Of a DNA stretch of 34,189 nt, positions 1 to 10,502 are shown piece by piece. Where the stretch lies: assembly GCA_016191955.1 (NCBI GenBank), contig JACPVC010000333.1, positions 1 through 34,189 of the forward strand, given 5' to 3'. Within the stretch, counting starts at the first letter, position 1. The number at the start of each line of letters is the position of its first letter. The position numbers and the translations under genes are program-made. This DNA comes from Chloroflexota bacterium. Lineage in GTDB: Bacteria > Chloroflexota > Anaerolineae > Anaerolineales > Villigracilaceae. The notes under the pieces are model-generated. The model searched no databases. It was not told the DNA's origin and saw only the letters and a list, made by a program, of their open reading frames with translations.

Positions 1-1712
1 CCCACGATGCCCTGCGCGCCGACTTTCAATTGATGCCCGCGTTTGAGCATGCGCCTGCCGCCTGCGCTGTTTGCGGCAGCCAGCACGGCATATTTATTCA
101 TTGCATCGTTGAGGAAGATACCCACATGATAGAACCCGAATTGTTCACTGATCACTTCCGTGATCTGGGGCAGCAATTCCTGAAGGTTTTTATGGGTGCC
201 GATTGCCTGGGCGACCTTGGCAATCGCTTCGTATTGCTTTCCGCGTTTTTCACCTTCCTGAATTGCCATTTGTAATTCGATCGTTCGTTCAGACACCCTT
301 TGTTCGAGCGAGAAGACCAGGTCTTTCACTGTGTCTGTCATTGTGTTGAGGGTCGTGGCAAGGGTTTCAAGCTCATCGCGTGATTCCACTTTTACCTTGG
401 TGTTGAAGTTCCCTTTGATGATCTCACCCGCCGCACTGTTCAGAGACTGGAGCGGGGCAGTAAGGGCGTTGCTGATCGCAAAAGAGGCAGCGGCAGCAAG
501 CACGAACACAGCCGCAATCAACAAAATACTGAAATTGATGGTGGTACTTGTTTCGCGTGAGATTTGCTCCGAGATGATAGCCCTACTTGAGAACAATTCG
601 TCTGACGGGACGATATAGACGAGCTTGTAATTTACTTGCGGGATATCATAGAAAGCAATATGGCGTTCCGTGCCATTGAGCATTATAGTGAAGGCACCTT
701 GCGGTTCCGCTTTGATTGTTTCCATCACTTCCGTGAGTTCAGACGACACTGAAGGGAGCGCTGTCGGATCCATGATGATGCTAAGTTTGGCGTTCTCATC
801 TGTGATGCCAAAATCAATATAACCAGTTTCGGGCATGGAAATGAGGCGGTTGTTATTGTCGATCAGGAATGCATAGCCGGTTTCGCCGATCTCCACATTT
901 GCCACCAGGTCAATGACGCGTGTAATCTGAACATCTATAGCGGCTACTCCCTGGAACCTTCCGATTTTATCGATGACAGGGGCGCTGGTCGTGATGACCA
1001 ATCCATTCAACGCCGCATCTTCATAAGGCGCAGACCATGTCACCGCATTTTTGGGATTGTTGCTCGGCTTTGCAGCAAGATACCAGCCTCGGCCTGTCAC
1101 ATCGAAATCTGCAGGGACGATATTTGCCAGGTCGATGTTCGGATAATAAATAGTTTCCTTGTTTTCACCGCCAAAATAAATGGCGACAATATCCGGATTG
1201 CCCCTTAACATGGACGGAAAGATCAATTCGGAATGTTTTATCAGATTTAATTTTCTTGCAAGTGCGCTTGTCAGCTCAACATCGGCTGGTATAAAGATGG
1301 ATGATACCTCGGTGTTTTGGTTATCCCAACTGCCCGATGGAAGGCGAACTAGTTCAGTGCTTGCATCCCAATATGGGCTGCTTGCCAATTGCACATCATC
1401 CAACATACTCCTAATGGAAGCAGAAGCAATCAAGGTGTTGCTAGACATGTTCACGAAAAAGCTGTTGAGGAAGGCGGCTTGCTCGCGATTCGTATTGAAC
1501 AAATCCTCTTCAGCGCGGTTGCGGGCATTCTCTTCTACGCTGGTGATGAGCTGTTGACTTGCCGCTTGAATACGTAAATAGATATAGAGTCCCATCACTG
1601 CAACGACGAGAAGGGTAATGAACATGTTCCCCGCGGTTAGTTTGCCTCTAAGGTTGAGGCGCCCTAACGCGGAGTTTGTGAACCAGTCCTGAATAGAAAA
1701 TCGCTGCTTCAT
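1..1712 (-). CDS. S11: dCache-HAMP-GAF membrane sensor (3' end beyond window)
   Basis: The start is at 1712 and 570 codons are visible before the left edge. The order is a TM helix (about residues 30-48), a large extracytoplasmic double-Cache region (50-385), a second TM (393-414), HAMP (415-468), a coiled coil (468-495) and the first GAF, cut at its GIVG motif. The Cache keeps R208-x-W210-Y211, then Y230 and D260, a spacing resembling the amino-acid-binding motif known from dCache_1 receptors; an amino-acid or amine ligand is an inference. The Cache is closest to that of S8 (shared YYPNIDLA). The start lies 10 bp after the S10 stop, so it is probably co-transcribed. Any output domain at the C-terminus would lie outside the window. 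By analogy with the other members it should continue into a short second GAF and a tail. Confidence 0.9.
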   Translation of the reverse strand, partial: MKQRFSIQDWFTNSALGRLNLRGKLTAGNMFITLLVVAVMGLYIYLRIQAASQQLITSVEENARNRAEEDLFNTNREQAAFLNSFFVNMSSNTLIASASIRSMLDDVQLASSPYWDASTELVRLPSGSWDNQNTEVSSIFIPADVELTSALARKLNLIKHSELIFPSMLRGNPDIVAIYFGGENKETIYYPNIDLANIVPADFDVTGRGWYLAAKPSNNPKNAVTWSAPYEDAALNGLVITTSAPVIDKIGRFQGVAAIDVQITRVIDLVANVEIGETGYAFLIDNNNRLISMPETGYIDFGITDENAKLSIIMDPTALPSVSSELTEVMETIKAEPQGAFTIMLNGTERHIAFYDIPQVNYKLVYIVPSDELFSSRAIISEQISRETSTTINFSILLIAAVFVLAAAASFAISNALTAPLQSLNSAAGEIIKGNFNTKVKVESRDELETLATTLNTMTDTVKDLVFSLEQRVSERTIELQMAIQEGEKRGKQYEAIAKVAQAIGTHKNLQELLPQITEVISEQFGFYHVGIFLNDAMNKYAVLAAANSAGGRRMLKRGHQLKVGAQGIV

Positions 1713-1722
1713 GGATTATTCC

Positions 1723-4038
1723 TTATCCGTTGCCGTCGTTCCGGTTTTCGTTCTTTAACTTAATGATTACTTCCGAGCCGGGAATGGTCCGTCCCAGTTC
1801 TTCGACGGCGGTCAGCAGGACGTTATCCAAATTGATGGATGAACCGATCCTGCCTGTAATTTCGCTGATGGTCTGCTCCTTGATAACCTGGCGCTGCGAT
1901 TCCTGAATGAGGCGGGCGTTTTCAAGCGCGAGCGAGAGGCGTTCCGAAACGGCTTCCGTCAGATTGACCTCGCTCGTCGTCCACTGCCGGTCTTTGGACG
2001 GGGATTTGATATGCATTACACCGATGATCTGTTCACGCAGTTTGATCGGAATGACCATGGTCGGCTCGCCGGTCTTTCCATCGGGATGGAAGATCAAAAC
2101 CTCACCGCGGTACATGGCTTGATTAATCTCATCCAGGTTCATGGGACGAGTTAACTTTTTTCCGCCGCCCACGGTTTGGTAATACCCGATCATGCCTTCT
2201 TCCTGTCCGAAGGTCTTCCAACCTTCCTGAAGGTTGCGCTGGTATGCCGAGCGCACTTCATCGAGTGCCCGCTGGGTTTGTTCGAGCAGTCTGGTGTTTT
2301 CAAGCGCGATGGCGACCTGGTCTGCCAGAATGCTGAAAACGTTCGTATCTTCCTGCGTGAACGCACCGGGCTTTTCGCTTTGAACATCGAGCACGCCGAT
2401 GATGTTTTCACGTACCTTCAGTGGAAGAGCCACTTCAGAACGTGTTGTAGGAAGATCGGGATTATTGAAATAAGTGGCATCCTGACCGACATCCAAAGCG
2501 ATGCGCGGAACCCCAGCCCTGGCGACGAAGCCCACGATCCCGCTCTCGCCGACTTTGAGCTTGTGTCCACGCTTCAGCATGGTTTGCCCGCCGAGGCTGT
2601 TTGCCGCCTGAAGGACGGCGTACTGTCCGGCATCGTCGATAAGGAAGATGCCAACGTGATAAAAGTTGAAGCGGTCACTGACCAGACGGGTAATCAGCGG
2701 CAGGAGGATGTTCAATTCCTGCTCGGTATTGATGGTCTTGGAGATATCTCCAATGGCAAGCAATTGAGATGCGCGCGCCTCGGTTTGACGGCGGGAAATC
2801 TCGAGGTCCACCGTGCGTTCGGCGATGCGTTTTTCGAGGTTGGCATATGTGTCTTGCAACTGTTCCGTCATGCGGTTGATGGTCTCTGCCAGGGCGCCGA
2901 CCTCATCGAGACTTTCAACCGGCGCGGTGACTTGCAGGTTTCCATTGCTTATCTCTTCAGCGACCTGGGTCAATTTTTGCAAGGGGGAGGTGATGCTTCT
3001 AGTGAAGTAGAAGATGATTAACCCAAACAGGAATGCCAGCAGGAAGCTATAACCAGTCAACGTGGTTTGCAATTGACGTGTCTGCTGAATGACTTCTTCG
3101 CGCGGGTATACAAGCGCGAGCGACCAGCCCGTACCCAACCCCACCGGCGCATACGATACGAACATCGGGTCGCTGTTGCGGTCAGATGCTTCCATGAAGC
3201 CGGTCTCGCCGTTTGTCATCTTGTCGATCAGTTCTTTCCAATTTGACGTGGGGTTCGAGTTCGCAATCACATACATCGAATCGATCATCGGCTCGAAATC
3301 TCCGCCTGCCTCGCCAATGCCAAGCAGTGTGCCATTCGCGTCGATCAAGAACGCATAGCCTGTCTCCCCAAACTTTAAGTTGACAAAGGTTTCCTGTATT
3401 TTGGAAAGCTCAATTTCTGCCGCGGCGGAGCCTCTATAAACTCCTTCACTGTCATAGAATGGAACGCTCCAGGCTGCGATCCAAACATCTCCATGGCTTT
3501 TGTTGCGATACGGCGGTAAAAGGATGGGGGAAAGAGACCGCTTTGCCAGGAAGTACCATTCCTGGTCGAAATAATCGTAGTCGCCCAACTGTGTGAATTG
3601 CAGGGTACCGTCGGGAGCTCGATAGTAATATGGCGACCAGTACTGCGTGTTGGGTTTAAATCGAAAAGGCTCATACCCGGCAGTTGCGCCATAAATTAGC
3701 TCGTTTCGATCTACTGTATTGTAGATAATCTGTTGCAGCCCTGCCTCGTTGTACGTTCCAGTTTCGACGGCGAGCGAGAGGTTTGTGGCAACATTGCGGG
3801 CTTCGGAGAGTCTCAATAGGATCAAGTTGATAGTTTCGTCGGTTTCATTTTGCAGGTCCGCTTCCACTCTCGCGATCAGGTCACCCTGACCGATGCGAAT
3901 GCTGATGATCGTATACACGATAAACCCAACCAGAAGCAGGCCGACCGCGATTAGCGTCAGCTTGAGACCGATACTTGTCCGCTGGGCAGGTTCGGGGGGA
4001 TTCGTTTCTTCTGGAGGCGTTTGGTTTGTTTGATCCAT
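1723..4038 (-). CDS. S10: dCache-HAMP-GAF-GAF membrane sensor, no transmitter domain
   Basis: 771 residues. TM1 is at about 24-48, an extracytoplasmic double Cache at 50-325, TM2 at 328-347, HAMP at 348-400, a coiled coil at 400-430, the full GAF at 430-590, a compact GAF-like domain at 600-715 with the array-invariant Trp (W607), and the conserved C-terminal tail at 722-762. The Cache resembles that of S6, but the amino-acid-type signature is altered: Q159-E-W161-Y162 instead of R-x-W-Y, and E208 where S6 has Asp. The ligand may therefore differ. The full GAF has the array hallmarks YHVGIF, GIVG, FNNPDLP and GVLDVQS. No H-box, HATPase, GGDEF or MCP signalling sequence follows. The stop precedes the S11 start by 10 bp. 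The role is inferred: ligand sensing passed through HAMP to GAF-mediated protein contacts. Confidence 0.92.
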   Translation of the reverse strand: MDQTNQTPPEETNPPEPAQRTSIGLKLTLIAVGLLLVGFIVYTIISIRIGQGDLIARVEADLQNETDETINLILLRLSEARNVATNLSLAVETGTYNEAGLQQIIYNTVDRNELIYGATAGYEPFRFKPNTQYWSPYYYRAPDGTLQFTQLGDYDYFDQEWYFLAKRSLSPILLPPYRNKSHGDVWIAAWSVPFYDSEGVYRGSAAAEIELSKIQETFVNLKFGETGYAFLIDANGTLLGIGEAGGDFEPMIDSMYVIANSNPTSNWKELIDKMTNGETGFMEASDRNSDPMFVSYAPVGLGTGWSLALVYPREEVIQQTRQLQTTLTGYSFLLAFLFGLIIFYFTRSITSPLQKLTQVAEEISNGNLQVTAPVESLDEVGALAETINRMTEQLQDTYANLEKRIAERTVDLEISRRQTEARASQLLAIGDISKTINTEQELNILLPLITRLVSDRFNFYHVGIFLIDDAGQYAVLQAANSLGGQTMLKRGHKLKVGESGIVGFVARAGVPRIALDVGQDATYFNNPDLPTTRSEVALPLKVRENIIGVLDVQSEKPGAFTQEDTNVFSILADQVAIALENTRLLEQTQRALDEVRSAYQRNLQEGWKTFGQEEGMIGYYQTVGGGKKLTRPMNLDEINQAMYRGEVLIFHPDGKTGEPTMVIPIKLREQIIGVMHIKSPSKDRQWTTSEVNLTEAVSERLSLALENARLIQESQRQVIKEQTISEITGRIGSSINLDNVLLTAVEELGRTIPGSEVIIKLKNENRNDGNG

Positions 4039-4076
4039 GATAAAAAATCTCTTTTGCGGTTATGCCGTAACTGGCG

Positions 4077-5804
4077 TTAGGTGTACATTTTCAGGGCGGC
4101 AGGTTCGATCTGTACGAGCACATCTGAACCGCCAAGTGCGCGGCTTAATTCCTGTGCGGCAGTCTGGAGGATGGTCTCGAAGCGGGCAGAGGAGCTGACC
4201 TTGCTGGTGATGTTGGCGGTGATCTTTTCGATATCGGCGCGGTGCTGTGTGGATTGGAGCAGCGTCGCCGTTTCGATGGCAAGGGAGAGACGTTCGGCGA
4301 CTGCTTCGGCAATATCGGCATCGTCTGCAGTCAGTTCATGGCTGCTGCGGCTGCTTAGTTGCATGACGCCGATCACGTTTCCGCGCAGGCGAATTGGAAC
4401 TGCAAGATGCGATTTTTGTTCCGATCCGGCGGAGATCATGGTCTGACCTTTGTTCAATGCTTCATGTACCTGGACATTGTCGATGGGCTGTTGCAGCGGC
4501 TTGAGCCCGGATTCGGAATAGGCAAATCCCAAGCCAAGTTGTGTTGGGCGCAGCACTTGCCAGGCTTCTTGCGCAACCTGACCGATGGCGGTATGCGCTT
4601 CTGCAAGCGTCCTTTGGGCTTCTTCGATGGTCAATGCGTTATTGATGGCGACCGCCACCTGGTCTGCCAGCGTGGTGAGTGCGCTGACATCATCGGGTTG
4701 GAAGGCGTTTGATTCAAGGCTTTGGACATCGAGCACGCCTATGACCTGACCGGCATATCGCAGGGGCAGGGCGATCTCGGAATGCGTGCCTGGGAGGTCG
4801 GGGTTGTCAAAGTAAACAGAATCAGCTCCAACGTCGAGGGCGATGCGGGGTTGTCCTGTGGCGGCGACATAACCGACGATGCCCGCCTGACCGACAGGCA
4901 GGATGTGCTTGCGGGCAAGCATCTTTTGTCCGCCTGCACTGTTTGCGGCGCGTAAAACGGCGAATTCTCTTCTGCTATCAATCAGGAAGACGCCCGTATG
5001 ATAGACGTCGAACTGTTCGCTGATCACCTGCGTGATGAGAGGCAGGAGTTCGTCGAGGGATTGCACCGAGGAGACGGCACTCATTACTTTCGCCACTGCG
5101 CCGAATTGGCGCGCCCGTTTTTCATTGATTTGGTTCGCTTTTTCCAACTCGGTCGTTCGTTGCTGCACTCTTTCTTCAAGGGTCGCTCGAAGTGCATTCA
5201 GCTCCTCGTTTTCTCTTTTTTGGATCTGTTCGCTTTCTTGGGCGCGGATCGTGCTCTCATTAAGACGTGTGATTAACAGGTGAGTAATACCTGCGCTGGC
5301 GATGACCAGCAACGGAACGATGATTGCATCATCGATGCCGATGGGGGTTGGCACGTATGCGGTGTTTATATCGCGAATCGCGGTGATAACTGTAGCAAGT
5401 ACCGCCAGCGGTGTAATGATGACCAATGCCCGCCGTCCGAGTAGAACCGCGGAGATAACGATAATCAATGGCAAGGCGAAGAATGATGTGTCTCGTATGC
5501 CGTTGGCGTTGATTGCGATGGTGGTGACTGCAACGACCAACGCGATGGGAACGATGAGCTTGGCGAATAAGACGTTACCCTGAAGAAGAAAATAGAACGA
5601 TATACCTTCCACTGCCAGCGCAGCCGCAAGGACGGTGAGCGCCAGAATATTGCGGGCTTGAACTCCTCCGACGATTCCGGTAACCAGCGGCAGGACCGCG
5701 AGGTTTATTATCATGACGAAGATCAATGTGTTCTTCGTCAGCCTGAGAAAGGATGGGTTGAGGTCGTCTTCGCTTCTAATGAAATCTAGTAACTTTGATA
5801 GCAT
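4077..5804 (-). CDS. S9: six-TM GAF-GAF membrane sensor
   Basis: 575 residues. About six hydrophobic helices fill residues 22-182 with no sizeable extracytoplasmic loop, resembling a MASE-type integral-membrane sensor; I cannot assign a named family. A coiled coil follows at 183-235, then the full GAF at 235-395 (YHTGVFLID, ANSAGG, GIVGYV, GVLDVQS), the compact GAF-like domain at 405-515 (W415) and the tail at 520-566. One substitution stands out in the full GAF: FDNPDLP instead of FNNPDLP. No catalytic output domain is present. The gap of 38 bp to S10 is the largest inside the unit. Soluble part and architecture are closest to S7. Likely a membrane-embedded sensor for a small or lipophilic signal; this is inference. 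Confidence 0.9.
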   Translation of the reverse strand: MLSKLLDFIRSEDDLNPSFLRLTKNTLIFVMIINLAVLPLVTGIVGGVQARNILALTVLAAALAVEGISFYFLLQGNVLFAKLIVPIALVVAVTTIAINANGIRDTSFFALPLIIVISAVLLGRRALVIITPLAVLATVITAIRDINTAYVPTPIGIDDAIIVPLLVIASAGITHLLITRLNESTIRAQESEQIQKRENEELNALRATLEERVQQRTTELEKANQINEKRARQFGAVAKVMSAVSSVQSLDELLPLITQVISEQFDVYHTGVFLIDSRREFAVLRAANSAGGQKMLARKHILPVGQAGIVGYVAATGQPRIALDVGADSVYFDNPDLPGTHSEIALPLRYAGQVIGVLDVQSLESNAFQPDDVSALTTLADQVAVAINNALTIEEAQRTLAEAHTAIGQVAQEAWQVLRPTQLGLGFAYSESGLKPLQQPIDNVQVHEALNKGQTMISAGSEQKSHLAVPIRLRGNVIGVMQLSSRSSHELTADDADIAEAVAERLSLAIETATLLQSTQHRADIEKITANITSKVSSSARFETILQTAAQELSRALGGSDVLVQIEPAALKMYT

Positions 5805-5822
5805 TATCTGACTCCTGGACGC

Positions 5823-8762
5823 CTAGGACTGCTCGGAATGCCCGGAAGTGAACTGAATGGCGACATCGGTTCCAGGCAGGGTATTGCCCAGCTCCTGGAT
5901 TGTGGTTTGTACGATATTGTCGATGTTGACCAGGCTGCCAATTCTGGATGAGATCTGACCGATGGCGCGTTCCTTTGAGGCTCGTTTTTGAGCATCTTCC
6001 AACAGGCGTGCAGTTTCAATGGCAAGGGCAGTGCGATCTGCGGTTGCCTGTGCCATGGCGATCTCGTTGTTGTCCCATGTCCGCTCTGGGTCTGGCGCGC
6101 TCAGCTTTAGGGTGCCGATCCGAATGCCGCGCAGCACGATGGGTACGGCAAGGGTATTCGATTGACTCTTTTGATTCTTCGATGCCACTTCCTGAGTCTG
6201 AACTCCGTCAAAATGATAACCGGCGGCGTTCTGACCTTTACGGAACTGACTCCATTGTTGCTCGCTCAATTGCGCGGCGGCGCGTTCGGCTTTTTCCAGC
6301 GCGTCGAGACTTTGTTGGAATGATCTTGCATTTTGGATGGCAATACTCACCTGGTCTGCCAACACGGAAAGGATGTTGACATCCTCTTCGGAAAATGCGT
6401 TCGTTTGCTTGCTTTGCACATCCAAAGCGCCGATGATCTCGGAGCCGCTTCGGAGGGGGAGGGCGATCTCGGAGTGGGTTTCCGGGAGGTCGGGGTTGTT
6501 GAAGTAAACGGCATCCTGCCCAACATCGAGGGCGACCCGCGGCGCGCCCGATTGAGAGACATACCCCACGATGCCTGTTTCACCGACACGCAGGCGGTGG
6601 CTGCGTCCCAACATCACTTTTCCGCCTTCGCTGTTTGCCGCCACCAGCACGGCGTATTCCCGGTGGACATCTATTAGGAAGATACCGACGTGATAGTATC
6701 CAAGCTCGCCTGAAATGATTTCGGCGATCTGCGGCAGAAGCTGATCGATAGCACGCGTGGAACTGATAATGCGGGAAATGCGGGCGATTGATTCGAAGCG
6801 GGTGGCGCGATAGGCGCTGCTCCGGCTGAGTGTTTCCAGTTCGCTTGTACGTTCTGCAATGCGTCCTTCCAAGCCCTGCAGGGTCTCGGTCAGTTGATCT
6901 GCCATGATGTTGAACGATTTCGCAAGCGTGCCGCTTTCATCGCCCGTTTCCACATTGGCGCGCGAAGACAAATTTCCCACGGCAATCTGCTCCACCGTTT
7001 CAGTCAGGCGTTTCAAAGGGCGGGTGATAAGCTGACCGACCCCAAGGCTGACGATGAACGCGCCGAAGAACAAGACGGCAAGGATAATGGTCGCTCTTTG
7101 GATGGTTTGTGTAACCTCGTTATTGATATTCGTGCGCAGGGCAACCGCTTCCTGGTTCAATTCGCTTACTGGCGCAATGAAAACCAGCTTATACCCAGTG
7201 GTCTCAAGATCGGCAACCGAAATATAAGTTTCAACCCCATTAACTTCAATAATGGATAACCCGCTCTGTGTACCGAACATTCGCATCCCCAGATCTGTTG
7301 TACCGGGTAGTTCACTGTCGAAAATTGTTTGTCTTGGGCTTTCGTTAAAGGGGATTACCTCGGGTTCCAGCCCAAAGTAGTTATAACCGGCATCTGTCAT
7401 GGCGAGCACCAAGCCATTTCGCCCTACGAGTAAGGGTATCCCCGTTTCACCCACTTGAATTTGAGAGACAAGCTCCTTTACTTTATTCAATTGAACGTCG
7501 GCGCTTATTACACCTTCGAAGGTGTCTCCGTTATAAACGGGTACTGAAATCGTAACAACCATACCTGCGCCGGCTGGGTCTTGATAAGGCTGTGTCAGCT
7601 GCGGTTCTCTTTTCAGGTCGCTCAACGGTTTGGCGATGGTGAAGAAAGTTTGTTGAGTGGGGTCAAAGTCGGGTGGAACATTTTGGGCAAGGTCGATGTT
7701 CGGGTAATAGACCGTATAGCCAAGGCTGCTGACGTAATACACTGCCACGGCTTCCGGATGCGCGTCGAGAAAGCCCGGCGCAAGCAGGTTGAGATATACG
7801 GATGTGTTAAGGTCCGCGAACATCTCTTCGGTAACCGCGTACGTATTTGGGATGTAGACCGAGGATATATCCAGGCTTGAATTCCCATACTGCCCGCCCG
7901 GCAACTGGAGGAGTCTATCGGTGGCGTTCCAATAAATTCCTTCCTCAAGATGCGTTTGTTGCTGGTCCAGTTCGGATCGGAATTCTGCCAGAGCAACGAG
8001 ATCACCGCGGATTTCCAAAAAGATCTCATCGATTTCATCCGCCTCCCTGTTGGTAACGGTCAGGATCTCCTCTTCCGTTTGCCCCGTCACATTTTCTTCG
8101 TATTTATCGGCAAGGAACCCGCCGATGAAATTCATGCGGTTCAAGCCAAAGACAACGAGCGTGCTAACCGTTATGCCGCCCGTTAGAAGAATCCCTAATG
8201 TGATCTTTGTTTGAAGGCTGAAGTTGGAAAAGCTTCTGATAAAACCAATCACGAGCGGGAACGAGACCATGCCTATTACAAAAGGCATATACAGTTCAAG
8301 CCCGGGTACCTCGATGCGGTTTTCGCCCGGTACAACATTATCGAGAGCCAGCATTAGTATGGAAAACAAGACCGCCAGGATGATGCCGGAAGTAGCATAG
8401 CGGGGCGGCATAGCTTGCCCAACAATCGATAATGTGAGCAACGCAATTGCCGCAGCTGCCACCCCCCCCACGCCTTTCACAATGATGACGGGCATCAGCA
8501 CATTGACAAGCAAAGCTGCCAGGATGAGGAATACTGCCTGATTGCGTTTTTCGTGCCGTATTAGAGAAAGTGTATAGAAATAGAAAAAGAACGTTACAAC
8601 GACCACCAGCATCGGAACGTACAACTGCGGCTGGTTTCCCGTATAGGCGAGATATCCGAACAATACGGCAGTCGGCAATGTTGACACCATCAGGATGATG
8701 TTGATGACCTGCGCATTGCGGGAGTATCGCTGTTCGAGAGAGGACTGGAGAGACTGTTGCAT
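5823..8762 (-). CDS. S8: six-TM plus dCache-HAMP-GAF-GAF composite sensor
   Basis: 979 residues, longest of the two-GAF members. It appears to combine both N-terminal types of the array: about six TM helices (18-175), a further TM (186-206), a double-Cache extracytoplasmic region (210-550), TM (555-577), HAMP (578-632), full GAF (655-815), compact GAF-like domain (825-920, W837) and tail (928-970). The Cache shares YYPNIDLA with S11. However, its R-x-W-Y position reads Q371-T-F373-F374, so the amino-acid-type pocket is not conserved, although D422 is. It starts 17 bp after the S7 stop. No transmitter domain is visible. The fusion suggests that membrane modules were exchanged between paralogues. 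Confidence 0.92.
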   Translation of the reverse strand: MQQSLQSSLEQRYSRNAQVINIILMVSTLPTAVLFGYLAYTGNQPQLYVPMLVVVVTFFFYFYTLSLIRHEKRNQAVFLILAALLVNVLMPVIIVKGVGGVAAAAIALLTLSIVGQAMPPRYATSGIILAVLFSILMLALDNVVPGENRIEVPGLELYMPFVIGMVSFPLVIGFIRSFSNFSLQTKITLGILLTGGITVSTLVVFGLNRMNFIGGFLADKYEENVTGQTEEEILTVTNREADEIDEIFLEIRGDLVALAEFRSELDQQQTHLEEGIYWNATDRLLQLPGGQYGNSSLDISSVYIPNTYAVTEEMFADLNTSVYLNLLAPGFLDAHPEAVAVYYVSSLGYTVYYPNIDLAQNVPPDFDPTQQTFFTIAKPLSDLKREPQLTQPYQDPAGAGMVVTISVPVYNGDTFEGVISADVQLNKVKELVSQIQVGETGIPLLVGRNGLVLAMTDAGYNYFGLEPEVIPFNESPRQTIFDSELPGTTDLGMRMFGTQSGLSIIEVNGVETYISVADLETTGYKLVFIAPVSELNQEAVALRTNINNEVTQTIQRATIILAVLFFGAFIVSLGVGQLITRPLKRLTETVEQIAVGNLSSRANVETGDESGTLAKSFNIMADQLTETLQGLEGRIAERTSELETLSRSSAYRATRFESIARISRIISSTRAIDQLLPQIAEIISGELGYYHVGIFLIDVHREYAVLVAANSEGGKVMLGRSHRLRVGETGIVGYVSQSGAPRVALDVGQDAVYFNNPDLPETHSEIALPLRSGSEIIGALDVQSKQTNAFSEEDVNILSVLADQVSIAIQNARSFQQSLDALEKAERAAAQLSEQQWSQFRKGQNAAGYHFDGVQTQEVASKNQKSQSNTLAVPIVLRGIRIGTLKLSAPDPERTWDNNEIAMAQATADRTALAIETARLLEDAQKRASKERAIGQISSRIGSLVNIDNIVQTTIQELGNTLPGTDVAIQFTSGHSEQS

Positions 8763-8779
8763 GATATATCAGGCGATGA

Positions 8780-10489
8780 TTACTCGCCGCCTCCGATCTC
8801 GACTGTGACCTGAGTGCCGCCAATGCGCATTCCCAACTCCTGGACGGCGATCCGCAAAATATCTTCGATCTGGGTGCCTGTCCCAATCTTTGCCGAGATT
8901 TCTCCAATCGCATGCTCTCTATCAGCAGTTAATCGACTCTCTTCGAGCAGCCGCGCATTTTCAATAGACAGCGCCGCACGTTCCACGATGGCAGACATGA
9001 TATCCATTTCGTCGTCGCTCCAGGTGTGACCGCTTTCGGATCTGACGTTCAGAACACCCACGGTTTGCTCGCGCAGTTTGACCGGGATCGTCAACAAAGA
9101 CGACCCATCGCTTTCGGTCCTGCGGTAGGCGCTTCCCGACCGCATGGCTTCCACTGCGCCGGGCAGTTCCAACGGTTCTGGAAGGAGGTTGCTCTTCAAA
9201 TTACGGCGTTGAATTCCGATTGCGTTTTGCGAGCGGGTGAAACGTACCCATCCTTCCCGTAGGTCGCGGCTGTAGATTGCCTGGGTCTCATGCAGAGTCC
9301 TTTGTTGCTCTTGGAACAAACGCGAATTTTCGATGGCAATGGCGACCTGGTCTGCCAACGTCGAAAGCGTGCGGACATCCTCCTGCGTGAAAGCATTGGA
9401 TTCCTTGCTTTGCACGTCGAGAACGCCAATCACTTCATTTTTGTGCAAAAGGGGAAGCGCCAGCTCAGAACGTGTTTCGGGGAGGTCGGGATTGTTGAAA
9501 TAGATCGCGTCTGCCCCTGTATCGAGCGCGATGCGCGGCAAGCCCGTTCCGGCAACATAACCGACGATACCGGTCTGCCCGATCCTCAATTTGTGATTGC
9601 GCGCCAGCATTCTCTGCCCGCCGGCGCTGTTGGCAGCGATCAAAACCGCATATTCCGAGTTGACATCCATTAAGAAAACGCCCGTATGATAAATGCCAAA
9701 TTGTTCGCTGATCAATTCGGTGACCTGCGGCAAAAGGACTTCGAGATTTTGCGCCTGACTGATGACCTGCGAAATTTTTGATATCGCCTCGAATTGTCTG
9801 GCACGGCGTTCATTGCGGTTGTTGGCAGCATCCAGTTCGGCGGTGCGGGCGGCAACGGTGCTTTCAAGACCCACAGCAAATTTGTGCATTTCCTCGTTCC
9901 TGGCTGTCAACTCCTGCTGTGTGTTGCGAAGGTTTTCCAGCAATTTATCAAACCCCCGTGAAGATGCCTGGAATAATGCGGCAATGAAGAACACGTATAC
10001 GATCAGGGAAGAGAAATAGGTAACCGGGTTTTGCGGGATCATCGTCTCTGGCAGTGAATTCTGAAATGTCATGAACATCAAGCCGATCAATGTATTGATG
10101 CCTGCCATAATGTAAGCGCCCCGTCCGCCCAGCAGGACGCCTGCCACCACCGTCGTCAGCACGAGGCTGAAGTAACTGGCGCCTAACGTCCCGTTGGAGA
10201 TATAGATCGACAGGGTAATGACGAGATTGAAAACGATCAATATGATTACCGAAGCCTGGCGTACCAACCCGCGCATCATTAACAGACGGGCGATGATGCC
10301 GGCGACTACGATGGTCCCTGTAAGGATGGCGGAGAAGAACTGACCCAGAAAGATCGGTGCGAGAATCGTATAAAGTGAGCCGATCACGATCACAGCCCAA
10401 AGGATGCTGTTCAACAAAGAGGCAACGCGCGTCTTCTCTTCGTCTTCAAAGACCGGGGGAGCGAATGTTTGCCGAATGGTTTTCAACAT
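8780..10489 (-). CDS. S7: six-TM GAF-GAF membrane sensor
   Basis: 569 residues. Six predicted TM helices lie between about 28 and 175 and are followed by a coiled coil (180-235). The full GAF spans 232-392 with canonical array motifs (YHTGVFLMD, ANSAGG, GIVGYVAG, FNNPDLPETRSE, GVLDVQS). The compact GAF-like domain covers 400-515 and has the invariant Trp at W414. The tail (522-565) reads IGEISAKIG then ILRIAVQELG. No enzymatic domain is present. The gene sits 13 bp downstream of S6 and 17 bp upstream of S8. It is most like S9 in the cytoplasmic half (shared NERRARQFEA/NEKRARQFGA linkers), suggesting a relatively recent duplication. The signal is unknown. Confidence 0.9.
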   Translation of the reverse strand: MLKTIRQTFAPPVFEDEEKTRVASLLNSILWAVIVIGSLYTILAPIFLGQFFSAILTGTIVVAGIIARLLMMRGLVRQASVIILIVFNLVITLSIYISNGTLGASYFSLVLTTVVAGVLLGGRGAYIMAGINTLIGLMFMTFQNSLPETMIPQNPVTYFSSLIVYVFFIAALFQASSRGFDKLLENLRNTQQELTARNEEMHKFAVGLESTVAARTAELDAANNRNERRARQFEAISKISQVISQAQNLEVLLPQVTELISEQFGIYHTGVFLMDVNSEYAVLIAANSAGGQRMLARNHKLRIGQTGIVGYVAGTGLPRIALDTGADAIYFNNPDLPETRSELALPLLHKNEVIGVLDVQSKESNAFTQEDVRTLSTLADQVAIAIENSRLFQEQQRTLHETQAIYSRDLREGWVRFTRSQNAIGIQRRNLKSNLLPEPLELPGAVEAMRSGSAYRRTESDGSSLLTIPVKLREQTVGVLNVRSESGHTWSDDEMDIMSAIVERAALSIENARLLEESRLTADREHAIGEISAKIGTGTQIEDILRIAVQELGMRIGGTQVTVEIGGGE

Positions 10490-10502
10490 TATCTTCCTCG
10501 CA

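Noticed and set aside
2176..3021. Long plus-strand open frame (281 codons) opposite S10
   Set aside because: It lies wholly antisense to the well-supported GAF/HAMP coding region, has no ribosome-binding site and its translation matches no fold. Similar antisense frames at 11352-12041 and 22057-22731 were rejected for the same reason.
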